Of a DNA stretch of 12,925 nucleotides, positions 1-7,314 are shown piece after piece. The first letter of the stretch is position 1; each line of letters starts with the position of its first letter. The notes beneath the pieces are model-generated. The model made no database searches, had not been told where the DNA came from, and saw nothing but the letters and a program-made list of their open reading frames with translations. The DNA comes from Acidobacteriaceae bacterium. GTDB lineage: Bacteria > Acidobacteriota > Terriglobia > Terriglobales > Acidobacteriaceae. The stretch spans positions 6,691 through 19,615 of the forward strand of contig PLKU01000528.1 of the NCBI GenBank assembly GCA_003140705.1, given 5' to 3'. Made by a program: the position numbers and the translations under genes.

Positions 1-1
1 T

Positions 2-985
2 GGGCTCATCCTCAGCCCCCAGCGGAAGATTCTTTTTTCACGCTGGTGCGCGGCCGGGGTCGGCGTGTTGCTGCTGATGGCATTGCCTAACTTTATCTGG
101 CAGTGGGCGAACCACTTTCCGACATATCAAATGCTCAACAGCGTTGCCCACTCCGACAAAAACGTCAGGCTGCCGCCGCTGAGTTTCCTCAAGGAGCAAG
201 TCAGGATACTGATGTTTGAGAATGCCCCGATCTGGATCGGGGGCCTGGTGTGGCTGGGGTTCGCACGTGCTGCTCGGCCTTGGCGATTTGTTGCATTCAC
301 TTATCTGGCCTTCCTGAGCATGATGATGATTCTGCATGCAAAGGACTACTACTTGGCGCCGATTTATCCGGTGCTTTTTGCAGCGGGAGCCGTGGCAGCC
401 GGGCAGCTTATACGGCGGGAGTGGCCGTTTATTGCGCTGACCGTGAATTTCTTTGTCGCGCTCTGCTTTTTTGCTGGCCCTATCGTTCTGTCGATTCTTC
501 CGCCGGATCGATACAGTGCCTACACCGCGCCCTTTTTTACTCCCAACCTTGCCCGATCAGAAAAGTTCACCAGCCCACTGCCAGAGATCCTGTCTGACCG
601 GTTTGGCTGGCCGGAGATGGTTGAAGGCTTTGCCACCCGCTACAACGCGCTTCCGCCTGCAGTGCGCGCTCACACCGCCATTTTCTGCGGGAACTACGGT
701 GAGGCCAGCGCCGTGAATGTACTGGGGCCGAAATACGGCTTGCCCACGGCGATCAGCGGCCATGTCAATTACTTCTTCTGGGGGTGGAACGGGTATACAG
801 GCGAATCGGTGTTGACCCTCGGAAACGATGCCAGGGATTACACGAATAATTACGCAGAAGTGGTTGATTTGGGGCCATTTGACGCGCCATGGATCATGGA
901 TCACGAGCACCACCACTATTTCTGGCTGCGCAACCGCAAGCGCACCTATGCCGCCGAATGGCCCGCGTTTAAATACTGGTACTGA
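2..985 (+). CDS. GT39/PMT-type membrane glycosyltransferase, C-terminal part (5' end outside window)
   Basis: The frame is open from base 2, so the gene begins upstream; 327 residues are visible. Hydrophobic segments lie at about residues 16-36, 75-90, 94-111, 116-136 and 141-166, followed by a soluble tail of about 150 residues. The visible part matches the C-terminal half of GT39 (ArnT/PMT-like) proteins: a LPNFIWQW stretch after a membrane helix, then HFPTYQMLNS, then a KDYYLAPIYPVLFAAGA segment, which is typical of this family. Members use polyprenyl-phosphate sugars as donors on the outer face of the inner membrane; the acceptor cannot be told here. The N-terminal catalytic acidic residues are outside the window. 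The ending (WPAFKYWY) looks like a natural C-terminus, so the gene is cut only by the window edge. The fold class is fairly sure; the substrate is unknown. Confidence 0.8.
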   Translation, partial: GLILSPQRKILFSRWCAAGVGVLLLMALPNFIWQWANHFPTYQMLNSVAHSDKNVRLPPLSFLKEQVRILMFENAPIWIGGLVWLGFARAARPWRFVAFTYLAFLSMMMILHAKDYYLAPIYPVLFAAGAVAAGQLIRREWPFIALTVNFFVALCFFAGPIVLSILPPDRYSAYTAPFFTPNLARSEKFTSPLPEILSDRFGWPEMVEGFATRYNALPPAVRAHTAIFCGNYGEASAVNVLGPKYGLPTAISGHVNYFFWGWNGYTGESVLTLGNDARDYTNNYAEVVDLGPFDAPWIMDHEHHHYFWLRNRKRTYAAEWPAFKYWY

Positions 986-1084
986 TCGTGCCTCGGCGTG
1001 TCCCTCCGATGGACAGGGGCAGGGCCCGCAGCCGGGTCTGCGAACGCCATCGCGAACCGTGGGTCAAGGAGGGTATTGGCATGT

Positions 1085-1219
1085 AGGCGATTGGCGGCAT
1101 TGAGACTGGCGATTTGGAAGAAGGCAGTCACCATGGCTCCCGACGACGCCAAGGTGCAGAACGACCTGGCAGCCAATCTCTTTAACCTCTAGGAGCAGAG
1201 CAAGGCCTACCGCAACTAG
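1085..1219 (+). pseudogene. decayed TPR-repeat fragment
   Basis: Just after the glycosyltransferase, one frame reads AIWKKAVTMAPDDAKVQNDL followed by AANLFNL, a stop (TAG at 1190-1192), and then EQSKAYRN in the same frame. The spacing of W/A/P/L positions is that of a tetratricopeptide repeat (alternating small and large residues, with the usual proline-aspartate-aspartate turn between helices). An in-frame stop interrupts the second helix, and there is no plausible start with a ribosome binding site, so this is probably a remnant of a larger TPR protein. It is short and the match is by eye only; chance similarity is possible. Confidence 0.4.
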
Positions 1220-1250
1220 GTATGATCGCGCCAAGCTGGCGGAGTCCGCG

Positions 1251-3464
1251 TCAGAGATCGATCGCTACAACTTCATGATCCAGAATGACCGGCACGCTGA
1301 ACGTGAGCGTGGAGCCTGAGTGCGAGAGCTCAATGCGCTTATCGGCCACCAGGAGTCGCGCCTGCTTCGCCTCGATCTTGTCGGGCAGGTTGAGTTTGAT
1401 GCTTTGTTGCCCTACGGGGAAAAAGTCGCGGTAGGGCCCCTTCATCGCCATAGGATTGGTGAGGTTGACGAGGTGGATGGTGATCGAGGCTGCGTTTCGC
1501 CACGCGGTGACGTCGAGCAACCCGGGCCCTTCAACTGAAACAATCGGCGGTTCATCACTGGCCCAATGAATCGTGTTGCGCATCACCTTGAGATGGTCCT
1601 CACTGAGGACTTCCCAGAAAGTTCTGTCTATGTCGAAAGGAAAATAGGCAACGCGTCCTGCGGGCCTGCGAAGATACAGGCAAGAGACGTCTGTCCTGGC
1701 TGTGCGCGGGTAGACCTTTTCCATGGGAAGATCGGGATAGCTGGGGATGAGTGTGAACGGCGTCTCAGCAAACGTCTCGCGTGGATTCACTTGAACACGT
1801 GAAACCCCGTTGATGATGCGTGGCGCGTCTTCAAGACCGCCAAAGAGTTGATGGTGCGGATGCGCCTCATGCTCGAGACGGATATACGAATTGAGCATTG
1901 GGCCTTCCAGCTTTCCCGTCCAGTCAACACCAAACAGACCGGCCAGCGCGAAATTCGATCGGCGCTTCCCTGCCTCGTCGTAAAGACTGGTTTCATGAGT
2001 CGCAATCAAGTTCCCGCCCGTCGCGACGAAGGCTCTGAGCTGGTTGCATTGAGCGTCAGATAGGGCGGCGATGTTGGGCAGGATCAGCGTTCTGAATGCG
2101 GCAAGACGTCCCGGGTCGAGCAATTGGTCATGAACCATCTCAAATGGAATCCGCGACTCAACCAGCGCCTGATACCAGCCGAGACAGTAATTCTCGACGC
2201 GGGCATCTGCGTGCTCATCGCCGTAGTACCACGCGGTCTGCTGTGAATAGACAACGCCGACGCGAGCCAAAGGCTGCCGGTCAGCCAGGTACCCCTGATT
2301 CTTTGCCGCCCACAAGTAGATCTCCTCAACACCTTTAAGCCAGCGCTCATCGTGGAGAGTGCCGGAGAATTTGCTGCACCATGGGCGCATCCCATTGGCA
2401 ATGGATTCAAGAACCCAGATGCGGATCTCGGCGTTGCTGTTGACACTATCCTTCCAGCGATAGGCCTCCTCAAGGCCGACGCCGAAGAGCCCGATCGCCG
2501 GCTTGTTGCCCATGGTGGCGCGAAACTCTTTGGCGGTCTTGCCCATGAGCCAGGGTGCGGCGAGTCCATGGCGAGCCTGACGGTCTACGACAAGCATGGG
2601 CGCGCGGCGGCTGGTTTCAAGCGCGTTGAGGGAGCTTGTGGCACCGCTGCCATTGTTGGGGATCATGGAGGCTTCGGGATTGATGGTGCGTATCGCGGAG
2701 TTCCAGTGATCAAGAAGGCTGATCAGCCTCTGCTGCCGCCATTGGAACCAGGCGCGCCGGGCGGGGTCCTGTAAGGAAGTCGCACGGGAAAGTTCGAAGC
2801 CTGTGGCCGTCTTGAAGTTCTCAACGCAATGGATGCAGTAGCAGACTCCGTTTCCATCCCAACGGTTGAGAAATATGCCGTCAGGTTGATAGCGGGACAT
2901 GATCTCTTTGTGCACCGCTGTCATGAATTCGAAATTATATGGGCCATAGGCACATGTGACCCACATCTCCGGCGACGACCAATGACGCCTTGGCTTGCCA
3001 TCAGCATCCGCGGCAATCCAGTCTGGGTGAGCTGTCTTGAGGTCGTCGTAGGTAGCATGCGGGTCAGTTCGAACCAGCACGGACGTGCCCATCTTGCGGC
3101 AACCTGCAATCAGCTCGCCGAGAACGTCGCGTTGGCCGAGCCATGCGCTGCGGTGGTGAAAAGGAATCTCTGTTGGATAGTAGGCAACGCATCCGCCTCC
3201 GCTGAGGCATACGGCATCAGTCTGCGTACGTTTGAAGTAGTCGAGCCAAAACTCCGGGGCAAAGTGCGCGGGATCGTCCTCGACAAGGGTAAGTTGCATC
3301 CAGCGCATCGGTTTGGAGGCCCACGCAGGGACTGCCTCCGAGCCGCGGGCCAATGCGAATTGCTCCCAGAAACCACTGGGCGTTGCGTGGGCGATTGCGA
3401 CGCCCGAGCTTGCGACAACTGTTGATTGCAGGAATTCCCGGCGGGTAAGCGGGCCAGTTCTCAT
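1251..3464 (-). CDS. Tat-exported glycoside-hydrolase-like protein (GHL6 domain + beta-galactosidase trimerisation-like domain)
   Basis: A 737-residue protein. The N-terminus has a twin-arginine signal (R8-R9-E-F-L), a hydrophobic stretch and an AHA site near residue 27, so it is probably exported folded. Residues about 54-215 resemble the hypothetical glycosyl hydrolase 6 family: YYPTEIPFHHRS at 95-106, then PDGIFLNRWDG and the cysteine cluster CYCxxC (C208, C210, C213). Residues about 400-515 (RVGVVYSQQTAWYYG through LILPNIAALSDAQ and GGNLIATHETSLYDE) match the Rossmann-like trimerisation domain of GH42 beta-galactosidases. A beta-rich C-terminus follows. Expected role: periplasmic attack on a plant or microbial glycan; the sugar cannot be read from the sequence. 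No strong Shine-Dalgarno precedes the ATG, but the Tat motif fixes the N-terminus well. It stands alone on the minus strand, with remnants on both sides. Catalytic residues are not assigned. Confidence 0.82.
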   Translation of the reverse strand: MRTGPLTRREFLQSTVVASSGVAIAHATPSGFWEQFALARGSEAVPAWASKPMRWMQLTLVEDDPAHFAPEFWLDYFKRTQTDAVCLSGGGCVAYYPTEIPFHHRSAWLGQRDVLGELIAGCRKMGTSVLVRTDPHATYDDLKTAHPDWIAADADGKPRRHWSSPEMWVTCAYGPYNFEFMTAVHKEIMSRYQPDGIFLNRWDGNGVCYCIHCVENFKTATGFELSRATSLQDPARRAWFQWRQQRLISLLDHWNSAIRTINPEASMIPNNGSGATSSLNALETSRRAPMLVVDRQARHGLAAPWLMGKTAKEFRATMGNKPAIGLFGVGLEEAYRWKDSVNSNAEIRIWVLESIANGMRPWCSKFSGTLHDERWLKGVEEIYLWAAKNQGYLADRQPLARVGVVYSQQTAWYYGDEHADARVENYCLGWYQALVESRIPFEMVHDQLLDPGRLAAFRTLILPNIAALSDAQCNQLRAFVATGGNLIATHETSLYDEAGKRRSNFALAGLFGVDWTGKLEGPMLNSYIRLEHEAHPHHQLFGGLEDAPRIINGVSRVQVNPRETFAETPFTLIPSYPDLPMEKVYPRTARTDVSCLYLRRPAGRVAYFPFDIDRTFWEVLSEDHLKVMRNTIHWASDEPPIVSVEGPGLLDVTAWRNAASITIHLVNLTNPMAMKGPYRDFFPVGQQSIKLNLPDKIEAKQARLLVADKRIELSHSGSTLTFSVPVILDHEVVAIDL

Positions 3465-3671
3465 GCGCGTAATAGTAATTGAGGGATTGTATGTCGCGCC
3501 AAACGAGGGAACGGTGGTTATGAATTAGAATTGCCGCACATTCCTTATACGACTTTCACGCTTTGCCCCCGGCAACGGCGATGCGACTGTAGACAGCCTG
3601 ACCACCAACTCACTCGATCGAGCTGTTCCTCACGAAGATGGTGTATTACTGATGGGCCTAAAGGGGGACTG

Positions 3672-3806
3672 AGTCAGGACAAAGTCGATTGTCTGTATGT
3701 CGACGAAGGCCGACTTCTCTACTTTGACAGCGGCCATTTGACCACGTACGGCGCTGAGTTCGCACTCAGGAGGTTCAGGCTGCCTGAACTCGGAACCGTG
3801 AACTGA
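3672..3806 (+). pseudogene. remnant of an SGNH-domain tail (OafA-type acyltransferase)
   Basis: The frame ending at a TGA at 3804-3806 reads DKVDCLYVDEGRLLYFDSGH, then LTTYGAEFAL. This resembles the final block of the SGNH domain fused to acyltransferase-3 (OafA-like) O-acetylases, where a D-x-x-H-L motif (here D-S-G-H-L) carries the catalytic Asp and His, followed by S/T-x-x-G-A. The upstream parts (GDSH block and the membrane acyltransferase) are missing, and no start codon with a ribosome binding site precedes it. It is therefore best read as the surviving 3' end of a lost gene lying tail-to-tail with glgA. A live small protein is unlikely. The identification rests on one motif. Confidence 0.5.
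3754..3789. repeat. two tandem hairpins in the convergent spacer beyond glgA
   Basis: Two perfect inverted repeats lie side by side. The first is CTGAGT (3754-3759), loop tcgc, ACTCAG (3764-3769). The second is GTTCAGGC (3773-3780), one central base, GCCTGAAC (3782-3789). A competing 6-bp pairing (GAGTTC 3756-3761 with GAACTC 3786-3791) would bridge both. They lie 52-87 bases past the glgA stop, inside the SGNH remnant. No T-run follows on either strand, so a classic intrinsic terminator is not supported, although they could block transcription or stabilise the glgA mRNA end. Confidence 0.45.
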
Positions 3807-3840
3807 TAGGATCACCAGCGACTGGAGGAGGCTGACGGGG

Positions 3841-5310
3841 TCAACCTCTGCGTTTCACCACATCTTCATACACCTTGGCATATTCTCTGGCAGGCTGGGC
3901 CCACCCGTAATCTCGCGCCATTCCGTTGCGCATCAACTTTTTCCAGGACTTTTTATCTTTGAATGCCACCAGCGCGCGATCGATGGCATCGAGCAGCCCC
4001 CACGCATTCAACCCTTCAAACTTAAAGCCGGTCCCGGTTCCCTGCTTTGGATGCCACTCATCGATCGTGTCGTCGAGACCGCCTGTGGCCCGGACAACGG
4101 GCGCGCTTCCATACTTGAGAGAGTAAATCTGGTTGAGCCCGCAAGGCTCATACCGAGAAGGCATCAGGAACATATCCGACCCAGCTTCGACCTTGTGCGC
4201 AAGCGCTTCGTCGTAATGTATCTGCACAGCCACCTGGCCCTGGTTCCGGAAGGCCCAGTCGCGGAAGAAGCGTTCGAAGACAGGCTCCCCTGACCCAAGC
4301 GCCACCACGACCACATCCCGCTCCACCAGCTTGTCTGCAATCTCTGCTACAAAATCGAAGCCTTTTTGAGTGGCAAAGCGCGAGACGATGCCGATGACAG
4401 CCGTCTTATCGGCGACCTTTTCCAGGCCGAACGCATGCAGCAGATCGGCACGGCACTGCCGCTTGCCAGCCAAATCGTCAGGGCTGAAGTGTGCGGCCAA
4501 ATTGCCATCGGTCGCTGGATCCCACTGTGCGTAATCGACGCCGTTCAGAATTCCAACCAGATCAGCGGCCCGCGCGTGCAGGATGCCTTCCAGCTTCTCG
4601 CCAAACTCCGCCGTCTGAATCTCTTCGGCGTATTTCCGGCTGACGGTTGTCAGCATGTCGGAGAAAACCAGGCCGCCCTTCAAGAAGTTGAAGTTGTCAA
4701 ATTGCTCCACCTTGTCCAAGGTGAAGAGGTCCCAGGGAAAGAGAAGGCGCTCCGTGGTGACCGGCGGGAACCATCCCTGGTAGCCGGCGTTGTGAATGGT
4801 CAGCACAGTCCCTGAGTGCTGGAACATCGGGTCGAGAGAATAGACCGTTCGGAGATAGACCGGGATCAGCGCCGCTTGCCAGTCATGAACGTGGAAGATC
4901 TGCGGAACGCCGAGGATCTTGGTCGCTTCCAACACAGCGCGACAGAAGAGCCCAAAACGCTCCCAGTTATTGGGATAATCGCCGTCTTTGGTGCCGTAGA
5001 GCCCTAGGCGGTCAAAGAGCTCAGGACAATCGACAAAGTAATACTGCACGCCGCCGCGCCTACCCCCGTCCACAATTCCTATAAAGCGGTTGTAGGACTC
5101 GAAAGGAATGGTGATCGACCGTATCGCATACGGCCATTCGCCGTCGATGGGCGCTTTGATGTGCGCTTTTACCCCGGCATAGAGGGGCAGATAGACCGTG
5201 ACCTCGTGTCCCAGCTTCACCAGTTCCGGCGGCAGCGACCCGACTACGTCCGCCAGCCCGCCAGTCTTGGCAAACGGAACGCACTCCGAGGCTGCAAAAA
5301 CAATGTGCAT
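3841..5310 (-). CDS. glgA: glycogen synthase (ADP-glucose type, GT5)
   Basis: A 489-residue cytoplasmic enzyme that transfers glucose from ADP-glucose to the non-reducing end of an alpha-1,4-glucan. It opens with MHIVFAASECVPFAKTGGLA, the GT5 signature with K15 in the KTGGL motif that binds ADP-glucose. Further family blocks are HVHDW at 140-144, TIHNAGYQGWFP at 171-182, GILNGVDYAQWDP near 253-265, SRFATQKG at 310-317 (R311, K316), and PSRYEPCGLNQIYSLKYG at 384-401 with the conserved acidic E388. The length is normal. The frame stays open 85 codons further upstream, but that stretch is not GT5-like. The ATG at 5308-5310 gives the textbook N-terminus and has an AGAGGA ribosome site 8 bases before it. 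No other glycogen gene (glgB, glgC, glgP) is adjacent. It is divergent from the carboxylesterase. Confidence 0.96.
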   Translation of the reverse strand: MHIVFAASECVPFAKTGGLADVVGSLPPELVKLGHEVTVYLPLYAGVKAHIKAPIDGEWPYAIRSITIPFESYNRFIGIVDGGRRGGVQYYFVDCPELFDRLGLYGTKDGDYPNNWERFGLFCRAVLEATKILGVPQIFHVHDWQAALIPVYLRTVYSLDPMFQHSGTVLTIHNAGYQGWFPPVTTERLLFPWDLFTLDKVEQFDNFNFLKGGLVFSDMLTTVSRKYAEEIQTAEFGEKLEGILHARAADLVGILNGVDYAQWDPATDGNLAAHFSPDDLAGKRQCRADLLHAFGLEKVADKTAVIGIVSRFATQKGFDFVAEIADKLVERDVVVVALGSGEPVFERFFRDWAFRNQGQVAVQIHYDEALAHKVEAGSDMFLMPSRYEPCGLNQIYSLKYGSAPVVRATGGLDDTIDEWHPKQGTGTGFKFEGLNAWGLLDAIDRALVAFKDKKSWKKLMRNGMARDYGWAQPAREYAKVYEDVVKRRG

Positions 5311-5707
5311 GCGATGAATCCTCTGGCCGGCAAAAAAAAGAAATCGAACACACTTGAATCGGACAAAATGTGTGTCAACCGCCCAGTCTACTACGCCCCT
5401 CTCACGGAGCGGGAGAAGCTTAAACAGGATTGCATCGGCGACTTCCTTTTCATACTTCTGCCTTCTGCCGGCAACAGGTTGTCTCGGCCCGCATGCCGGG
5501 GAGCGCACATTTGAGCACGGAACGGACATCATCAAGGAACAAACCAATACGAAAAACCGTATCATGATGCAGGAATTGGTACGAGAGGTCGAACCGTCTT
5601 TCCCCGGTTTGTTCCAATGGCCTCGCCTTCTTCGCTCCGCGGTAAGTTGGCGAAGTAATTCCCGGCAATGGAATTGTCACCGCCAATCTCGCCTCTCGGA
5701 GTTCCAT
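5311..5707. other. divergent spacer between glgA and the carboxylesterase
   Basis: This 397-base spacer must carry the promoters of both divergent genes. On the minus strand a TTGACA (complement of 5373-5378) lies about 65 bases before the glgA start, but the hexamer 17 bases downstream (AAGTGT) is a poor -10, so it is only a weak candidate. The right half carries a spaced 10-base inverted repeat (listed separately). Both genes have long open extensions through this DNA on opposite strands; neither resembles a protein family and both are treated as non-coding. Confidence 0.5.
5536..5615. repeat. spaced 10-bp perfect inverted repeat in the esterase upstream region
   Basis: GGAACAAACC at 5536-5545 is the exact reverse complement of GGTTTGTTCC at 5606-5615, with 60 bases between. 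A small ATACG/CGTAT hairpin (5547-5561, loop of about 5-6 bases) sits just inside the left arm. The element ends 92 bases before the esterase start. It could be a pair of operator half-sites or an RNA fold in the 5' leader; the sequence does not decide. Confidence 0.4.
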
Positions 5708-7282
5708 ATGAATATGCATCCTGCAAGGATCTCGATCACTCTTGTTCTTGTCACATTCTTGGCATCGTTGACCTTAGCGCCAGCACAAACTCCAACCGCT
5801 CAAACGGAATCCGGAGTGATTTCAGGGATACGGGAAGGCGGGCTGGGTGTCTACAAGGGCGTACCCTTCGCTGCCGCACCGCTTGGCGACCTTCGTTGGC
5901 GTCCACCTGTCCCCGTTGCGCCCTGGCTTGGCATCCGCAAGACAGATGCGTTCGCACCAGCCTGCATGCAGGTTGGGGTTTCGATGCCCGGCGAAACACC
6001 CCCAGTGGTAAGTGAAGATTGTTTGTACCTGAACATCTGGACGCCTGCCAAGAGGGTAGATGAAAAGCTTCCTGTGATCGTTTGGATTTACGGCGGTGGC
6101 TTGGTTAACGGGTCAGCCTCGATGCCGTTGTACTGGGGCGACCGCCTTGCACACAAAGGCGTCATCGTGGTCAGCATTGCTTATCGAGTTGGCCCACTCG
6201 GCTTTCTTGCGCATCCTGAATTAACGCGCGAGTCCCCGCGCCACTCGAGTGGAAATTACGGTCTGATGGACCAGATCGCCGCGCTGGCATGGATTCAGAG
6301 GAATATTGCATGCTTTGGCGGCGATGCGAAGAACGTAACGATAGCAGGCCAGTCTTCCGGTTCCATTTCAGTGAGCATTCTTATGGCCTCACCGCTGGCG
6401 AAGGGTTTGTTTCAACGCGCCATCGGGGAGAGCGGCGGCCTGTTTGAGCCACTCCAGCTGGGACAGAAATATCTTTTAGCCAATGCGGAGCGTGACGGCG
6501 AAAAGTACGCTGCGTCACTAGGCGCTGCTTCGCTGAAAGAGCTGCGCAGACTGCCGGCGAGCCAACTCACCGGCGACGGCGGCGGAATCGTTCACCCGGT
6601 CATCGAGCCCTATGTCCTGCCGGTGTCGCCCTATGAAGCCTTCGCGTCCGGGAACCAGAACGATGTCCCAGTGTTGATTGGCTCAAACGCCGAGGAGGCT
6701 CGAGCCATCGTGGATGTGTCCCATGGGACGGCCGCCTCGTTCGATAAGGACGTGGAGCGCAGCGTGGGCCAACTTCCGCCCGCGCTACTCGCCGCATATC
6801 CTCACACGACCGATGGAGAGGCCCAGCAAGCCCAGCTCGGCCTGGAGCGGGACCTGCGTTTTGGTTGGGACATGTGGACCTGGGCAAGACTGCAATCAGG
6901 AACTGGAAAGAGCCCTGTCTACTATTACTCGTTTCGACAGAAGCCACCGTTTCCGGCAGGCTCAGTCTACTCAGGCTGGGGAGCAAGCCACTTCGCAGAA
7001 CTTTGGTACGTCTTCAACCATCTCGACCAGGATCCATGGCAATGGACCGTGGCCGATGAGAAGCTGGCGGATGAGATGTCAAGCTATTGGGTCAACTTCG
7101 CCAGATCTGGCAATCCGAACGGCGCGAATCTTCCCACGTGGCCGGCCTTCACGAATACAGATGCCAAAGTCAACTACCTTGGCGACCCAATCACTGTGGG
7201 TGATGTAGCGAATATCAATAGCCTGCGGGTCTTTGATTCCGTTTATACGGCGATACGCGGTAAGTCGTTTGGTGCACAATAG
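5708..7282 (+). CDS. exported type B carboxylesterase (alpha/beta hydrolase)
   Basis: A 524-residue carboxylesterase/lipase (COesterase family) that hydrolyses carboxylic esters, probably outside the cytoplasm. Residues about 7-27 form a signal peptide ending in APA-Q. Then come the family blocks: YKGVPFAAAPLGDLRWRPP at about 49-67, SEDCLYLNIWTP at 102-113, and an oxyanion-hole glycine run at 129-131. The nucleophile elbow is GQSSG with Ser216, the acid is in GSNAEE (Glu330 by family alignment), and His428 lies in GASHFAELWYVF. The start is the ATG at 5708, which gives a clean signal peptide and follows a CGGAG ribosome site; a longer in-frame extension back to 5354 has no family similarity. 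Compared with the usual GESAG elbow and DEG acid motif, this copy has GQSSG and EEA. It lies 32 bases before rsmA and may be co-transcribed with it. The substrate is unknown. Confidence 0.9.
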   Translation: MNMHPARISITLVLVTFLASLTLAPAQTPTAQTESGVISGIREGGLGVYKGVPFAAAPLGDLRWRPPVPVAPWLGIRKTDAFAPACMQVGVSMPGETPPVVSEDCLYLNIWTPAKRVDEKLPVIVWIYGGGLVNGSASMPLYWGDRLAHKGVIVVSIAYRVGPLGFLAHPELTRESPRHSSGNYGLMDQIAALAWIQRNIACFGGDAKNVTIAGQSSGSISVSILMASPLAKGLFQRAIGESGGLFEPLQLGQKYLLANAERDGEKYAASLGAASLKELRRLPASQLTGDGGGIVHPVIEPYVLPVSPYEAFASGNQNDVPVLIGSNAEEARAIVDVSHGTAASFDKDVERSVGQLPPALLAAYPHTTDGEAQQAQLGLERDLRFGWDMWTWARLQSGTGKSPVYYYSFRQKPPFPAGSVYSGWGASHFAELWYVFNHLDQDPWQWTVADEKLADEMSSYWVNFARSGNPNGANLPTWPAFTNTDAKVNYLGDPITVGDVANINSLRVFDSVYTAIRGKSFGAQ

Positions 7283-7296
7283 ACCTTCCCCTTCAT

Positions 7297-7311
7297 CTAC
7301 CATCAAGGTAG
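7297..7311 (+). promoter_or_regulatory. small hairpin covering the rsmA ribosome binding site
   Basis: CTACC (7297-7301) and GGTAG (7307-7311) can pair around a 5-base loop (atcaa). The AAGG Shine-Dalgarno (7305-7308) of rsmA lies partly in the loop and partly in the 3' arm, three bases before the ATG at 7315. A 5-bp stem is weak, so this could modestly reduce initiation rather than act as a switch. Confidence 0.35.
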
Positions 7312-7314
7312 CTC

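Noticed and set aside
2829..3425. 198-residue plus-strand ORF
   Set aside because: It lies antisense inside the Tat-exported hydrolase gene, which has clear domain matches; the plus-strand product looks like nothing.
5311..5565. 85-codon N-terminal extension of glgA (minus strand)
   Set aside because: The extension has no GT5 similarity, while the ATG at 5310 gives the standard N-terminus and has a ribosome site.
5354..5707. 118-codon N-terminal extension of the carboxylesterase
   Set aside because: It precedes a clean signal peptide, has no family similarity and overlaps the glgA promoter region; the ATG at 5708 has a ribosome site.
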